The notes: generated by a model not told the origin, from the letters alone. Shown: positions 1 through 10,659, counted from the stretch's first letter. The stretch: 64,000 bases of DNA from Tiliqua scincoides (GCF_035046505.1 NC_089821.1:34582348-34646347); one strand, 5' to 3'. A program made the numbers and translations.

Positions 1-1197
1 TGTAAGCTAAGATGGCACTTGTAAACTGCCATTTCTTTCTGTAGAGGGGGAGAAAATTAGTGAGAAATGTCAGATTTAAGGTTTAAAGCTCTATCTAATG
101 GCCAAACAAAGAATTAGCTAGGATTAAGATGAGCAGTGTGTTGAACTTTGCTAAACAGGGTCCCATTTGGAATTATTTCTGTTGATTCCACATTCACTAC
201 AACTTTCCACAAAAGCATTTAATTCCAGGCCTTTATTCCTACATGTTGAAAACGAGACTAAAAAAATTAATATGGATGACCTTTGGGAAGAAAGGAAGAA
301 TATAAATTGAATAAATACTGTTATTAATAATAATAGATGTACAGGACTTGCATATTGTTTGAACAATTATAGGAGCATTTCTAGAATGCTCCTAGAAACA
401 CCTAATAAATTACATTTTTCTGGAACACTGAGCGATAATTGAACTTTCTAACCACTAAACTATGCTGGCACAGTAACAGCCCAATATTTAGGATCGGGCT
501 GTTGTATGGAAGGCTTTAAAAGTTCCATTGTTGTAAAATGGCTACTGACATTGCACAGAGTGTTGGTGGCCATTTTGCAAGCATAGCTGCTAGAGACAAC
601 AGCACCACAACTATGCTGACAAACCCTGGTGAGCCTGCCAAACCAGGTAAGGTGGGGGGGGGAGGGCAAAATGGAATAGGGAAGGAGCAGGCAGGCAGCA
701 GGAGGGGGTGGAGGGGAGTTTACAATATTGCATGCCAGAGCCTATCCCCTCTTTTAACAATCTCCTTAAAAAGCTGGTGCAGGTCCAAAAAGACCCACTG
801 GGAAACAGAAGGTTTAGAGGGGTAAGGGGACAATTCTACTTCCCCTTCTGCAGTCTGCCAATCTGCTCCCCTGGTTAGATACAACACATGAAGCCACTTC
901 TGTGTGTGTGTGTGGGGGGGGGGGGTTAATCCTACTAAGATAGGGCTCAGTATGTGATGGTGCCAGGTGTATTCATTTTTTCATGGAGATTTACTCCCAA
1001 AGAGTGTGGATAGGATGGCAGCCTTAAAGATGAACTTGCTGAACAAGTCCAAACATTTATTTTAAAAATCCCAGAAAGAAAAATAAAACTTATTGTACAA
1101 GAGATTCTCTGAGGAGAAGACAAGGATTTAAATGACTGAAATAGTGCTTCAGACAGGAAAACTACAAGAACAGTTCTGCAGAGAAAGCCACAGAGGC

Positions 1198-1560
1198 TCC
1201 ATAAGTGCTCAGTATGCAGAAGGTTGCATACTTAGGGCCCAATCCTATCCAACTTTTGAGTGCGGTGCAGCTGCAATGCTGCCCCAAGGCAAGGAAACAA
1301 ACATTCCCATACCTTGTGGAGGCCTCCGTAACTACCCTCCCACCACAGGATGCAGTGCACATCCTATTGACATGGCTACACCAGGACTGGAAAGTTGGAT
1401 AGGATTGGGCCCTTAATCTCTGGCATCTCCAGGTTGGGTGAGACCCCACCCCTGAAATCTGGATCAGAGGAAGGTGCTTCATACTATGTCAAACCATTAG
1501 TCAATCCAGGTTGGTATTGTTGATACAACTAGTAGAGGCTCTTGAAGTGCCTCCATCTCT
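1198..1560 (+). mobile_element. SINE-like repeat interrupted by a Harbinger-like MITE
   Basis: The stretch with AGAAGGTTGCATAC and CTCTGGCATCTCCAGGTTGGG resembles squamate tRNA-derived SINEs whose head copies a tRNA. It is split by the MITE at 1235-1412. The uninterrupted counterpart is at 14165-14515 in unit B. Confidence 0.5.
1235..1412. mobile_element. PIF/Harbinger-like MITE, about 178 bp
   Basis: Terminal inverted repeats GGGCCCAATCCTATCCAACT are mirrored at the right end, with TTA on both sides (1232-1234 and 1413-1415). The 3-bp TTA/TAA target duplication is the habit of PIF/Harbinger elements. The site is empty in unit B. Confidence 0.75.
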
Positions 1561-1658
1561 ATCCTGGGAGAGACCAGACTAAGAACCTTAGTAATGAGTG
1601 AAAAGATAATTTCCCAGCAGATGACCCAGAAGTGGACTCTCATCCACAAATGCTTCAA

Positions 1659-2121
1659 TTGGCATCCTTCAGTCTCGGAAGACTATGGTATCGTGCTCTG
1701 AAAAGTGGTTCTGGAACAATGTCTAGTGTGGCTGAAAAGGCCAATTTGGGAGTGACAATCCCTTCCACACTGGGAGCAAATGGTAGTCTGTCCCTGGTGT
1801 GTCTCCCTGGCTACATGCCTTCCTTCTTTGCCTCTTTGACTCAGTCTGTTGGGCAAGTGTCTCTTCTAACTGGGAGAGGCCATGCTGCACAGCCTGCCTC
1901 CAGGTGGGAAGCTCAGAGGCCAAGGTTTCCCATCTGTTGAGGTCCATTCCTAAGGCCTTCAGATCCCTCTTGCAGATGTCCTTGTATCGCAGCTGTGGTC
2001 TACCTGTAGGGCACTTTCCCTGCATGAGTTCTCCATAGAGGAGATCCTTTGGGATCCAGCCATTGCCCATTCTCACAACATGACCAAGCCAACGCAGGCG
2101 TCTTTGATGCTTATGCTGCAA
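1659..2121 (-). mobile_element. LINE fragment, C-terminal ORF2 and 3' tail
   Basis: The minus strand reads LRWLGHVVRMGNGWIPKDLL, then GRPQLRYKDICKRDLKALG and WRQAVQHGL, the conserved C-terminal part of a non-LTR retrotransposon ORF. It ends in the tail rendered here as TTGGCATCCTTCAGTCTCGG. The same family recurs at 24898-25285 and 31457-31710. It is 5'-truncated and absent from unit B. I cannot name the clade with confidence. Confidence 0.75.
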
Positions 2122-2339
2122 TAAACGTGTTGATTTGGATACAAGCTAGAAAATACAAACCCAAATGCCAAGTTCACCAGTATCTGCCCTTGCCTGCATA
2201 TGCTGGATCCTGATAGGACCAACAGAAAAAATGTGTCTTCGGCTGGCATGCTATGGATGCTCTCCTTCCCTTGCAGTCCTCCCATTCCCACTGACCATCA
2301 CTTCCTCCCCCCACCCCAACTCTGTGGTCACTGGTCACC

Positions 2340-2632
2340 CTGCAAGACACTGTCTTTTTCCAGGACATGTCCTCTTTATCATCCTTGTGTCCTGGAAAAG
2401 AACTTAAATGTCTTCCTTTTCTCTGGCAGGGAAAGGCTGCATATAGCCTTCTTGTAATTAATACATGTAATATGGTTTTACATTTAATAATACAGTGTTT
2501 AAATTAGCCATATAAAATCAATATATGATTATTTTTAACTTTTATTTTGTTGTGTTCTACATTTTTCCTGGATGTCCTGCATTTTGGGGTGCCATGTCCT
2601 CTCTTGTGGTTATGACATCTGGTCACCCTGGT
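2340..2632. mobile_element. DNA transposon relic with GGTCACC ends
   Basis: Both ends carry CTGGTCACCCTG-type sequence, as in the MITEs at 21020-21203 and 35968-36130. The inside is AT-rich and does not code. Confidence 0.4.
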
Positions 2633-2895
2633 CACTTGTCAAGAATACCACGGTTTAAAGGGTGATGTTTGCTGCGGGTGTGTCAAAAGAATCGTGCCCC
2701 AGAATTCATGGAACGACTGTGGTCAGGGAAGAAAAAGGGAGTCATGTCGGAATATACTTCTTGGAAAGGCATAAAGGGAAGTGGGGAGGGAGTTATAGTT
2801 GGAGCGGGGCGACGGACTAACAAGAGGACTTTGAAGTTTCCAGTACACTGACCTGCCTGTTTTCTCATAGCGCTTCGTGATTGATTGATTGATTC

Positions 2896-2896
2896 A

Positions 2897-2931
<35 letters not shown>
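2896..2931. repeat. (CA)n microsatellite
   Basis: About 17 CA units just upstream of the copy A promoter region, preceded by TTGA repeats (2880-2893). Confidence 0.95.
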
Positions 2932-2933
<2 letters not shown>

Positions 2934-3191
2934 CCTACGACTGTTCCAATGTTTGACACTTCGGCACGTAAATTGGGGTGGGAGGAAAGACCATGTAAGG
3001 CTTGGAAAGCGAAATCCGCTTTTCTGGATTTTAGGCCACCCCAGGAGACTCTAGCCCGGGGAGTGTCCCGTGGGAAATGATGTAATCCTGATCAATAGAG
3101 CGGGGCGGATACTGCCCCCCCCCCACTGCTATGGAGCGGTGTCTATATTGGAATTGGAATTAGCCTTATCGATTGGAGAGCCTACAGAGCC

Positions 3192-3199
3192 TACAAAAG
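3192..3199 (+). promoter_or_regulatory. Degenerate TATA box of copy A
   Basis: Reads TACAAAAG where the otherwise nearly identical copy B promoter has TATAAAAG, at the same place relative to the gene (about 150 nt before the ATG). About 330 bp of sequence before the ATG matches copy B at roughly 93%, including a conserved block around the CAATAGAGCGG motif. Confidence 0.6.
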
Positions 3200-3347
3200 G
3201 CAGGGAGGGCTTCCTACAATCTCTCCCGAAGCAATTCGCTCTCAAAGCGCCGAGCCTGCAGCACCTCCCCCCCCCCCCCCACCCATGGGAACCTGCGCTC
3301 CCCTCTCTGCATTTGTGTCTGCAGGGAAGTCCTCCGGTGATCCAAAG

Positions 3348-3558
3348 ATGTGGCAGCGGTGCTGCAAGCTACTGGCGCTGGTGGCGATGTGCTTCGCGAT
3401 GGTCTCCAGGTCCCTGGCTCTCACTGATGCTGGACCACATGTCAACCATGGCTTGATAGGGAATACAAGATTAAGGCACCTCTACAGCACAGCGCGGCTA
3501 ATCCTGAGCATCAACAGCGACGGCAGAGTGAACGGCACCAGAACCCGAGGGCTGAACA
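3348..3558 (+). CDS. FGF19: FGF19 copy A, exon 1
   Basis: 211 coding nt encoding the signal peptide and N-terminal arm, ending in phase 1 at a GTAAGT donor (3559). It is about four codons shorter than exon 1 of copy B, the difference lying in the signal peptide just after MWQR. The phase and donor position match copy B and the human gene. Confidence 0.85.
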
Positions 3559-5814
3559 GTAAGTACAGGCTTTGCAGAGCGAAGACCTGCTGTGTCCCAG
3601 GCCCCTGCAGAAAGCCTGGCTAGTCCTGAGCCGACCTTCCCCGCGGAGCCGCGTTCACGCTGTTTGTTTCCCCGCGCAGGTCTGCTGCAGATCACGTCGG
3701 TCGCTGTTGGCACCGTGGCGTTCAAGGGCGTGCTCAGCTCTCGGTACCTCTGCATGGAGAACGAAGGGAGGCTACAAGGGCGCGTAAGTCCCAGTTTGGG
3801 GTGGGGGCGCGCTGGCAACCTCCTCTGGGAAGCCCCTGGGAAATGTTTAGCATGCAGCCCCCTACCAGGTCCCGGTGATGTTATTTGTGCGCTCAGGCCA
3901 GACAAAACAACAGAGGCCAGTCCGATGCCCTGGATTCGCACCCCACAGAGCAGTCTAAACACGGTGCTCCAGCTGCAGGATTCTCCTCATTTGGAAGGAA
4001 GCCCTTGTGAAAAACGATCTCGGGTGACCAAGTGTCAGTGACGGAGCTAATGTTGCATAGCCCAGTGCTGCACTCAAAATGATGTCTCAGAAGTGATGTT
4101 AAAACCAGAAGTGATGTCACTCCTGGGCTATTTAAAGAGTGAGAATGGGGGGAATCCGCCTCTTCCCCCCAGCAGCTCACCACCCACTTGCTCTGCCATC
4201 TCCCCTCAACCAGTGGCATAGCTAAGGCATCTTTCTGCTATCTGGGGTCAAAGATGATGCATTAAATTATCTTTCCAATAATATAACATGATGGTATTAT
4301 TCTTAACTAAGGTTTTTACAATTTTGGCCACTAGTGTCAAGCTCAGCTTGTTGCCCCACTAAAGCTTGTTGTCCAATGCAGTTGCTACCCCCTGCAGCCC
4401 CTTAGCTATGCCATTACCAAGAGGGCAGTAGTGATGTGAAGGAACAATGCTGCCTTTACTCAGCAACACAGACAAGAACATCCAAAATTCTGTGCTTTGT
4501 GAGAGTTTCCCTCAAACAACAAAAATATATAGAGATTTGCCATTGACTTCAGTGGGGGGTGGACTGCACATAAAAAGCATCCATGCTGAAAGGACATTAA
4601 GGATGTTCAATGTTTTGATATCAGGAAGACATTCTTAACGTAAGGGAAGTCTGGCAGTGGAACAAATTACAAAGGGAAGTGTTGGATTCTCCCTCTCTGG
4701 TGATCTTCAAGCAGAGGCTCTGCTGACATCTGCGCTAGGAAGATTTATGGCTATAGGCAGGAGGTTGGGCTAGATGACCCTGTGGGTAGTGTCCGACTCT
4801 ATGATTCATTGACTGACAGAGCTACCATCCACTGTATATTTTTACAGATTAGGTAGGATATATGGAAGTTACCAAATTCTTTTTTACTCTTGAGCATCTG
4901 AAGTAAAAGCCAGATACTTAAATACACCTGAAGGCCAAAATTGTGTTATGCTTATTCTATTTACTCTGTAAGGAGCCCAATTAATGGAGAATGATGTCGT
5001 ACTGTCTATATAGGAAAAGGATCTATTGGGGGAGATTACAGTGCTTTTACTGATGTTGTGTTACATTTAAATAGAACCAGGTAGCCTCACTATTAATCCT
5101 TATGTAGCTGCACATCAATACCCCTACATGTGGTACATTATTTGAATCAGTGGGACTAGTGAGTATGTGCATTCCATGTTAACTTTAAGGTCCACTTTAC
5201 AACCTGGCAAATCAACACTACAGGCAATAATTTGTGAAAATGTTTGCTCTATCAACCAAAGTCAAACATGTTTAAGACTGCAATTTACACACTTACCAGG
5301 AAGTCTTCTTGAACCAATTGTAGAATTGTAGAATCATTGATCTGTACTTAAAAATCAGAATGAATTTTACTGGCCTCAATATATAAAAACAGAATCACTT
5401 CCTTTAATACATTACTATTCAATACTTCTTTTAATCTTATTGATTTATATATGACTCCTATATTGATCTGGTGAACCTCTGAGCAGTTCCATGTCAATTT
5501 ATTTATCCAGCTATATGAATTCAAGGACATTGGTAGGTTCCACAGGCTATTCAGACAAACATTATTGCATAATAAGCTGTTTAAAAATAGAAATGTGCAA
5601 ATGTGTTTAACAATCTTCATTTCTTTCTGTTCAGCTTATTTATTCTGCAGAAAATTGTTCATTTGTGGAGCGCATTATTGAAAGTGGCTACAATAACTAC
5701 AGATCAACAAAATATGGAGCCTTGGTGTTCTTAAATGGTTCCGAACAAGGTCAAATGTCTGAAAAGGAAGACTTGGAAGATCTATTCATTGACTTCTTGC
5801 CTATTATGTTTTAG
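3348..5814 (+). CDS. FGF19: FGF19-like paralog, copy A (3 exons, short C-terminus)
   Basis: Exons at 3348-3558, 3680-3783 and 5635-5814 join through GT/AG sites in phases 1 and 0 into an open frame of 164 residues. The start is the ATG beginning MWQRCCK, matching the start of copy B, and a hydrophobic signal peptide follows (LLALVAMCFAMVS). FGF19 hallmarks are DAGPHV, RLRHLYS, LLQITSVAVGTVAFKG and SRYLCM. Human FGF19 is a secreted hormone of 216 residues acting through FGFR4 and beta-Klotho in bile acid control; copy B here has 218. Copy A stops just after FLPIMF, so it lacks the roughly 50-residue tail that binds beta-Klotho. The usual GWGEPIRL motif reads GLIGNTRL. Three N-glycosylation sequons (NGT, NCS, NGS) are absent from copy B. 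It may be a diverging secreted paralog or a decaying gene that is still open. Identity as an FGF19 duplicate is firm; function is unknown. Confidence 0.85.
3680..3783 (+). CDS. FGF19: FGF19 copy A, exon 2
   Basis: 104 nt, the same length as in copy B and, from memory, the usual length of FGF middle exons. It encodes the central beta-trefoil strands (LLQITSVAVGTVAFKG, SRYLCMENEGRLQGR). The acceptor is a C/T-rich tract ending CGCAG and the donor is GTAAGT. It differs from exon 2 of copy B at only about two of 104 positions. Confidence 0.88.
4211..4416. mobile_element. hAT-like MITE, short form
   Basis: Ends CAGTGGCATAGCTAAGG and CCTTAGCTATGCCATTA are inverted repeats. A longer relative lies at 8176-8631. 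CAG at the terminus and this TIR are typical of hAT elements. Confidence 0.6.
4591..4814 (+). mobile_element. CR1-type LINE 3' end
   Basis: The segment with GGTTGGGCTAGATGACCCTG and ACTCTATGATTCATTGA is the familiar 3' end of amniote CR1 elements. It interrupts sequence that is continuous in unit B (near 20745-20790), so it inserted after the duplication or was lost from B. Confidence 0.75.
5635..5814 (+). CDS. FGF19: FGF19 copy A, exon 3 (terminal, short)
   Basis: Acceptor TTCTGTTCAG, then LIYSAENCSFVERIIESG and onward for 59 residues to a TAG at 5812-5814. Copy B exon 3 continues for 109 residues. The two third exons are only about 70% identical by eye, much less than exons 2. The sequence that would match the copy B tail is not recognisable downstream. 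Confidence 0.8.
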   Translation, partial: LIYSAENCSFVERIIESGYNNYRSTKYGALVFLNGSEQGQMSEKEDLEDLFIDFLPIMF

Positions 5815-5914
5815 TCTATATATTTTCTACATATTTGTACATTCTCTTAGGGCCCATTTGCTGACAAAAAAAAGGAGTGAAGTCATGAAGTTTGCTTCTG
5901 TATCATTTCATTTG

Positions 5915-5920
5915 AATAAA
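5915..5920 (+). terminator. Candidate poly(A) signal of copy A
   Basis: AATAAA about 100 nt after the copy A stop codon. It is the first canonical signal downstream; use is not shown. Confidence 0.4.
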
Positions 5921-6443
5921 TGCAAAATGGCTTACCAGCCCAGTATTGTTGGCAATGATATACCATGATTGAGGAAAGGTCACCAAATAAGCCAAAGATG
6001 TGCTATCTTTAAATACGTGAAACAAATCTATATAATTCAACATCTTTAAAGTATTAGCCCAGCATGGATTGTATGAAGAGGTGAAACATCAAATATTGTC
6101 CTGGTTTATTCTGGAACAGCCCCTTGCACACAGGAGCAATCATTACAAACATTAAGAGGAACAAATACTTCTGAAGCATTTTCAGAGCACTTATCCCTCC
6201 CTATATCTTTATTTTTGTATTCTGTAGGATTTTTTTGTTGCCTTAAGCATATGGAGATATGATTTGCTGAAGTGTGCAAATGTGATGAATGTCTTGTTTC
6301 CCCCTTTCCTCCTTATTTTTGGACATTTCTAACACTCCACCATGAGGGGACATGTTCCTGCAGTAGTCTTTGTCCTTTGTTTGAAACACTACTTCTGGAC
6401 AGCCGTGTGCTGATGTGAATTTGAGTCTTCAAGTTTAGAGTAA

Positions 6444-6961
6444 GGGCCCAATCCCAACTGGCACTTGGGTTGACTCAAGTCACTTGGGCCAGTCGGGAGT
6501 GTGGCAAAAGTGCCGTAAAGCACTTTTGCTCCACTCTGAGGGACAATTGGCCAGTACTTGGATGTGCACTGGCCTCTTCGCACTGATGTGGGCCCTGGAG
6601 AAACGGTGAGTTCCATCAACTGAGCTCAGCCACTGCAGAGATCTGGGGTGGGCATGGGGAGGGTGGGCAGGGACATGTTCCGGGGCAGGGGAGGGTGGGC
6701 AGTGGGTGTTCCTGGGGGGAGGTGGGCAGGCAGTTATGCCGAATCCTAGGCCTGTTTGTGGGCAGTCCTGGGCTGCTCAGATTTGCGCCACCTCATCAGA
6801 TGGCGCAGATCTGAGTAGACCCATTGAGGCTGCTGCAGCATGACATGGGGTAAGGGGAAAAGTTTCCCCTTGACTCGAGCCTCAGCCAGCCCCAAACATG
6901 TGTTGGATGCAGTGCAGGACCACTGGCCTGCCTGTATCCAGCGCAAGTTAGGATTACGCCC
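6444..6961. mobile_element. Harbinger-like non-autonomous element, about 518 bp
   Basis: Starts GGGCCCAATCCC and ends GGATTACGCCC, flanked by TAA on both sides. The GC-rich interior is shared with the element at 29272-29758 (for example the block ending in GCGCAAGTTAGGATT). Confidence 0.7.
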
Positions 6962-7805
6962 TAAGCCTCCTTCTGAGATTGCCATGTGCCTACTGACTGG
7001 GCAGCCAAACCTGGCTGCCTAGGTAAAGGTGAAGAATGGAGAGACCAGGTGGGTTCCACTCATTCAATCAGATAACCCTACACCATCATCAAACCTAGTT
7101 TACTTAGAGATGCTCAGTGTGTTTGCTCAGTGTGTTTTATGTTCTCTTTTTGCTCTAAGCCAGCATGCAAATTCCAGGGTGGATTAGTGACAGTTTGGGG
7201 TTTGTGAGCTTTGCCCTTGAGAAGCAACCCAGCTTCTCCTGCTGGCCATTACTAACTATTTGGTCAAGTTGTTGGTCAAGTTGGTCAAGTTGTTTTATTT
7301 GTATCCACCCACTGAGTTCAGGTATTTTTCATCTGCCCGCTTGTTGCCTTTTCATTCCACCCTCCCACCCCACCCCACTTTTAAAAAAAAAATCCAAAAG
7401 GAAAGGAGTTAAATTCTTTTGACTCTTGCCTGTCTAATTCATTTGCACAAGTTATGCAGTGTGCTGTTCACTAGTTATGCAGAGTGCCGCCATGTCTAAT
7501 TGCTTGCAGGTGGTACTATGATATTATTTTTAAATGCAAACCTCTGGGGTATTGTGTTCACCTAGGTGCTGTGATTTTTTTTCCAGAAGGTCACTCTCTG
7601 CCTGGTCTCTTTTGTCTGGGATAGGGGCAGTAGGTAGAACTACCAGTTATCCTCTCCTTTCAGCTTCCGTCTCAGTAAAAAGATTAAGTGGAGAGTAGGA
7701 AGGGTTGCATCTAGGTACTATGTCCCTTTGTTAGCTTGCTTTCTCTGGCTACTTCACTGACAGAGAAGTGTTCTATATTCCCATAGAGCTACTTAAATAT
7801 ATTGA

Positions 7806-8160
7806 CAGCCCAGTCCTATCTAAACACTCCTGCTGATGCAGCTGTGCCACAGTAGTGCCCGCTGCATCCTGCAGGGAACAACAGCCCTGGAGGCCTCCTC
7901 CAGATAAGAGAACATTTGTTCCCTTGCCTGGGGGTAAGCCTCCACAGTCCGAATAAGTCTGCTCTGACCTGCATCAGCAATTTTGCTGTGACCAGTCTGA
8001 GTGGATCCAGGAAGGCAGATTGAGGCAGGGAAGGGGGATAGGGTATCAACAGTGTTGCTGCCCCCAATACTGCCCCCTTCCATATCTTGATGCACCACCC
8101 TTTCTGCCCTGGTCTCTGCCCATGTCTTCCCTTCCCATTCTGCCCCCCCTGCCCTTTTCC
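7806..8160. mobile_element. Harbinger-like element, partial
   Basis: Starts CAGCCCAGTCCTATCTAAAC and carries the GTAAGCCTCCACAG-type interior of its relatives. A clear right end was not found; the hAT element at 8176 follows directly. Confidence 0.45.
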
Positions 8161-8175
8161 ATACTGCCTTACTGG

Positions 8176-8631
8176 CAGAGGTGTAGCTAAGGGGGTGCAG
8201 GGGATAGCAGTTGCACCGGGCATCAAGTTTTAGGGGAGTAACAAGCTGAGCTTGACACTAGTGACCACAGTTGTGAAAATCTTGGTATGTATGAATAATA
8301 CCATCATGTTATATATCAATGGAAAGGTAATTTAATGCAAAATGCAATGAAACAAACTGCACTGGAATGTCTGTTTTATATCAAAAGTTATGGCCAATTA
8401 ACCAGAAAATGAAAACACAACTGCCTTGTGGAACAAAAAGTGGATTTATCTAAGTCCAAACTGACCTATGAGACTGTTCTGAGTGCCAATGAGATGTTAT
8501 TATGATATAGCATGGAACCAATAACTTTTAATTTATTTACTTAATTAAATTTGATTTTGTCATGCAGGGGGGGGGGCTACAAAATCTTCTTTGACCCCAC
8601 GTAGCAGATAGATGCCTTAGCTATGCCACTG
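8176..8631. mobile_element. hAT-like element, about 456 bp
   Basis: Left end CAGAGGTGTAGCTAAGGGGG and right end CCTTAGCTATGCCACTG are inverted repeats. The interior (GAGCTTGACACTAGTGACCA) matches the MITE at 4211-4416 in reverse orientation. Confidence 0.65.
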
Positions 8632-9068
8632 ACTGGGGAGAGGCAGCAGAGCAAGTGGGTGGTGAACTGCTGGGGGAGGAGGTGGGTTCCTCCCAATTTT
8701 CACTTTTTAAAAAGCCTGGGTGTGATGTCACTTCCAGTTGTGACATCACTTCCAGGGCAACATTTTAAGCTTGGTACCAAGCTACATGATCATTAGTTAA
8801 GCCACTGCTTACTGGTGCTGGGGCTCTTCCAGAGGCTGCTAGCACATGGCTGCTCACTGCTTGTGGTGGCTTCCTGGCTGTGCTGGTCGGTGCATTTCCA
8901 TTTACAACCACCATAAAGCAGGCTGTGCTTCCAGAACACAAGCTCTGGCAGCACAACATACCCATAGGATTGGGCCCTGAGTCCCAGTGCCTGGAGTCAT
9001 TCCTGTGATGTCACTGTACAGTAAAGCCACAATGTAATAAAAGGTAAATAAAAAATTAGGCCAAGTAA

Positions 9069-9676
9069 CAGCCCAATCCTGAGCTGCCTGGGACACCCAG
9101 ACTCAGCAGCACCTAGAATGGCTGCCGCTGGATCCTGTGTGCCCCGGCCTACCGCGGGAGGCACCTCAGGAAAAGGGGACTTTTGTCCCTTTCTCCCAGG
9201 TAAGGTAAGCAGCCCCACAATGGGACTACTCACTTTACCACTGACCAAAAGGTCGGCAGTAAAGTAAAGGCACTCGTGTAGGGCACTGAGCTCTCCATGA
9301 AAGCCTTGGATCCTGCAGAGCGGAGCTCCACAGACCCGCCTCCCTCCCTCCCTCCCCCAGCATGCCCCCCACCCACCCCCTCCCCGCGTCATGCCTCTGC
9401 GTCACGCCTCCCCCACCCTCTCTCTGCCCTCCGCCTGCCTCCCCCCTCCCCAGAACACCCCCTCCCCGCCCCCCTCCCCGCCCCTGCTTACCATGCTGAG
9501 GCTCGGCGGTCCGTGAGACTGTCGAGCCATAGAGACTGGGTGACCACCCTGCACTAGCCCAGCACCAGCCAGCACTGGGCTAGCACAGGCAGGAACCCGG
9601 TGGTGAGGCTCACAAACATGCCATAAGGCAGTCCACAGCGGCACGGAGCTGTGGCACAGAGCCCAGGATTGGGCTC
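9069..9676. mobile_element. Harbinger-like GC-rich element, about 608 bp
   Basis: Begins CAGCCCAATCCTGAGC and ends CAGGATTGGGCTC, flanked by TAA. Relatives lie at 21520-21971 and 56066-56596 and share the CACCTCAGGAAAAGGGGAC-type block. The open frames seen inside arise from its high GC content. Confidence 0.7.
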
Positions 9677-9829
9677 TAAGTTGCATTGTTTGTTTTATCG
9701 CAATGTAAAGCACAAACACAACCAGAAAACACACACAGATGATACCAAATGAAGGTATATTAATTTAGCAGGAGTGTACAAATTCAACAGATTCAAATTA
9801 CAATTTAAAGCAGCTGAGAGCTGCTCTGC

Positions 9830-10270
9830 ACTGACACCTTAGCAGAAGTGGCACTGCTAAAAGGGCAGCTCACATGATAATTGGGCTCTCCCAGCCTCTC
9901 AGCAGATTATTCCTTCTCCTTTTCTCAACTCTCTTGTTCTCCCTCTTCCTCATACCATTCCTTGCCTTCTGAGGCCTCTGACCTTTCCAGCACCTCAGCA
10001 GAAGCAGTGCTGCTGAAAGGTTGGTGCTGAGAAAGCCCAATTATCATGCCTCCCTTTCAGCTGTGACACCTCAGCAGAAGCTTGCACTTAGCCTGCATGA
10101 TAGTTGGGCTCTCCCAGCACCACCCTTTCAGCAGTGCCACTTGTGCATCACTTTGCAGCTCAGCAGCTGAGAGCAGCTGATGGTGGTGATGGGAGAGTTC
10201 AATTATGACACAGGTCAGAGCTTCTAGAGGCCATATCAGACCTCTAGGCATATGTTTGACACACCTGATT
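9830..10270. mobile_element. hAT-like relic with internal repeats
   Basis: Three degenerate copies of a block built around CACCTCAGCAGAAG and CTCCCAGC, spaced about 75-160 bp. The right end TGTTTGACACACCTG is a typical hAT terminus. The left end was not found. Confidence 0.45.
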
Positions 10271-10659
10271 TAAAGCATGAAATTATGCCTGATTGGGATA
10301 AATACAAAGTTCAGATATAGTCATGCCTTGGCATCCATGGAGATTGCATTCCTGGATCCCCTGCGAATGTCGACATCTGCGGATAAAGAAATCCACGGAG
10401 TGACATAGGCCTTCGGATATGACTGAAGGTAGGCTCCCGCAGCCTCCCCACAGCTTCCCTGCATCTCAGAAGACCTGTTTGAGGTGTCTGAGACACACTT
10501 CTAGTTTTCAGAAAAACAGGCCCTCCATGATGCGGAGAAGCTTTCAGAAATGTGCACTTCCTGTCACATTAAGGAAGTCAGTTCAGTTCTGCACCACAGG
10601 TTTGGAACCCACTGTTAGTCAAAACCATAAGGAAATGAATCCACAGGTAAGCAGGCACA

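Larger units (their letters stand above)
78..5960 (+). repeat. Tandem duplication unit A (FGF19 locus)
   Basis: Blocks match unit B in order: 78-440 with 13145-13780, 955-1480 with 13790-14300, 1560-1625 with 14735-14835, 2140-2340 with 16990-17270, 2829-2875 with 17431-17475, promoter and exons 1-2 (3030-4010) with 17760-18930, intron 2 (4530-5300) with 20680-21430, and the region before exon 3 (5330-5640) with 29040-29840. Differences are mostly transposon insertions in one unit. Confidence 0.85.

Noticed and set aside
3498-3962. 154-codon minus-strand frame over FGF19 copy A (and its 202-codon counterpart at 18276-18884)
   Set aside because: These are antisense shadows of exon 2 and flanking GC-rich intron. 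They appear in both copies only because the DNA is duplicated.
5070-5640. Search for an extra exon between exons 2 and 3 of copy A
   Set aside because: No open segment with both splice sites. The sequence simply matches intron 2 of copy B.
9297-9557. Proline-rich frames in GC-rich DNA
   Set aside because: They lie inside a Harbinger-like element. Composition explains the absence of stops.
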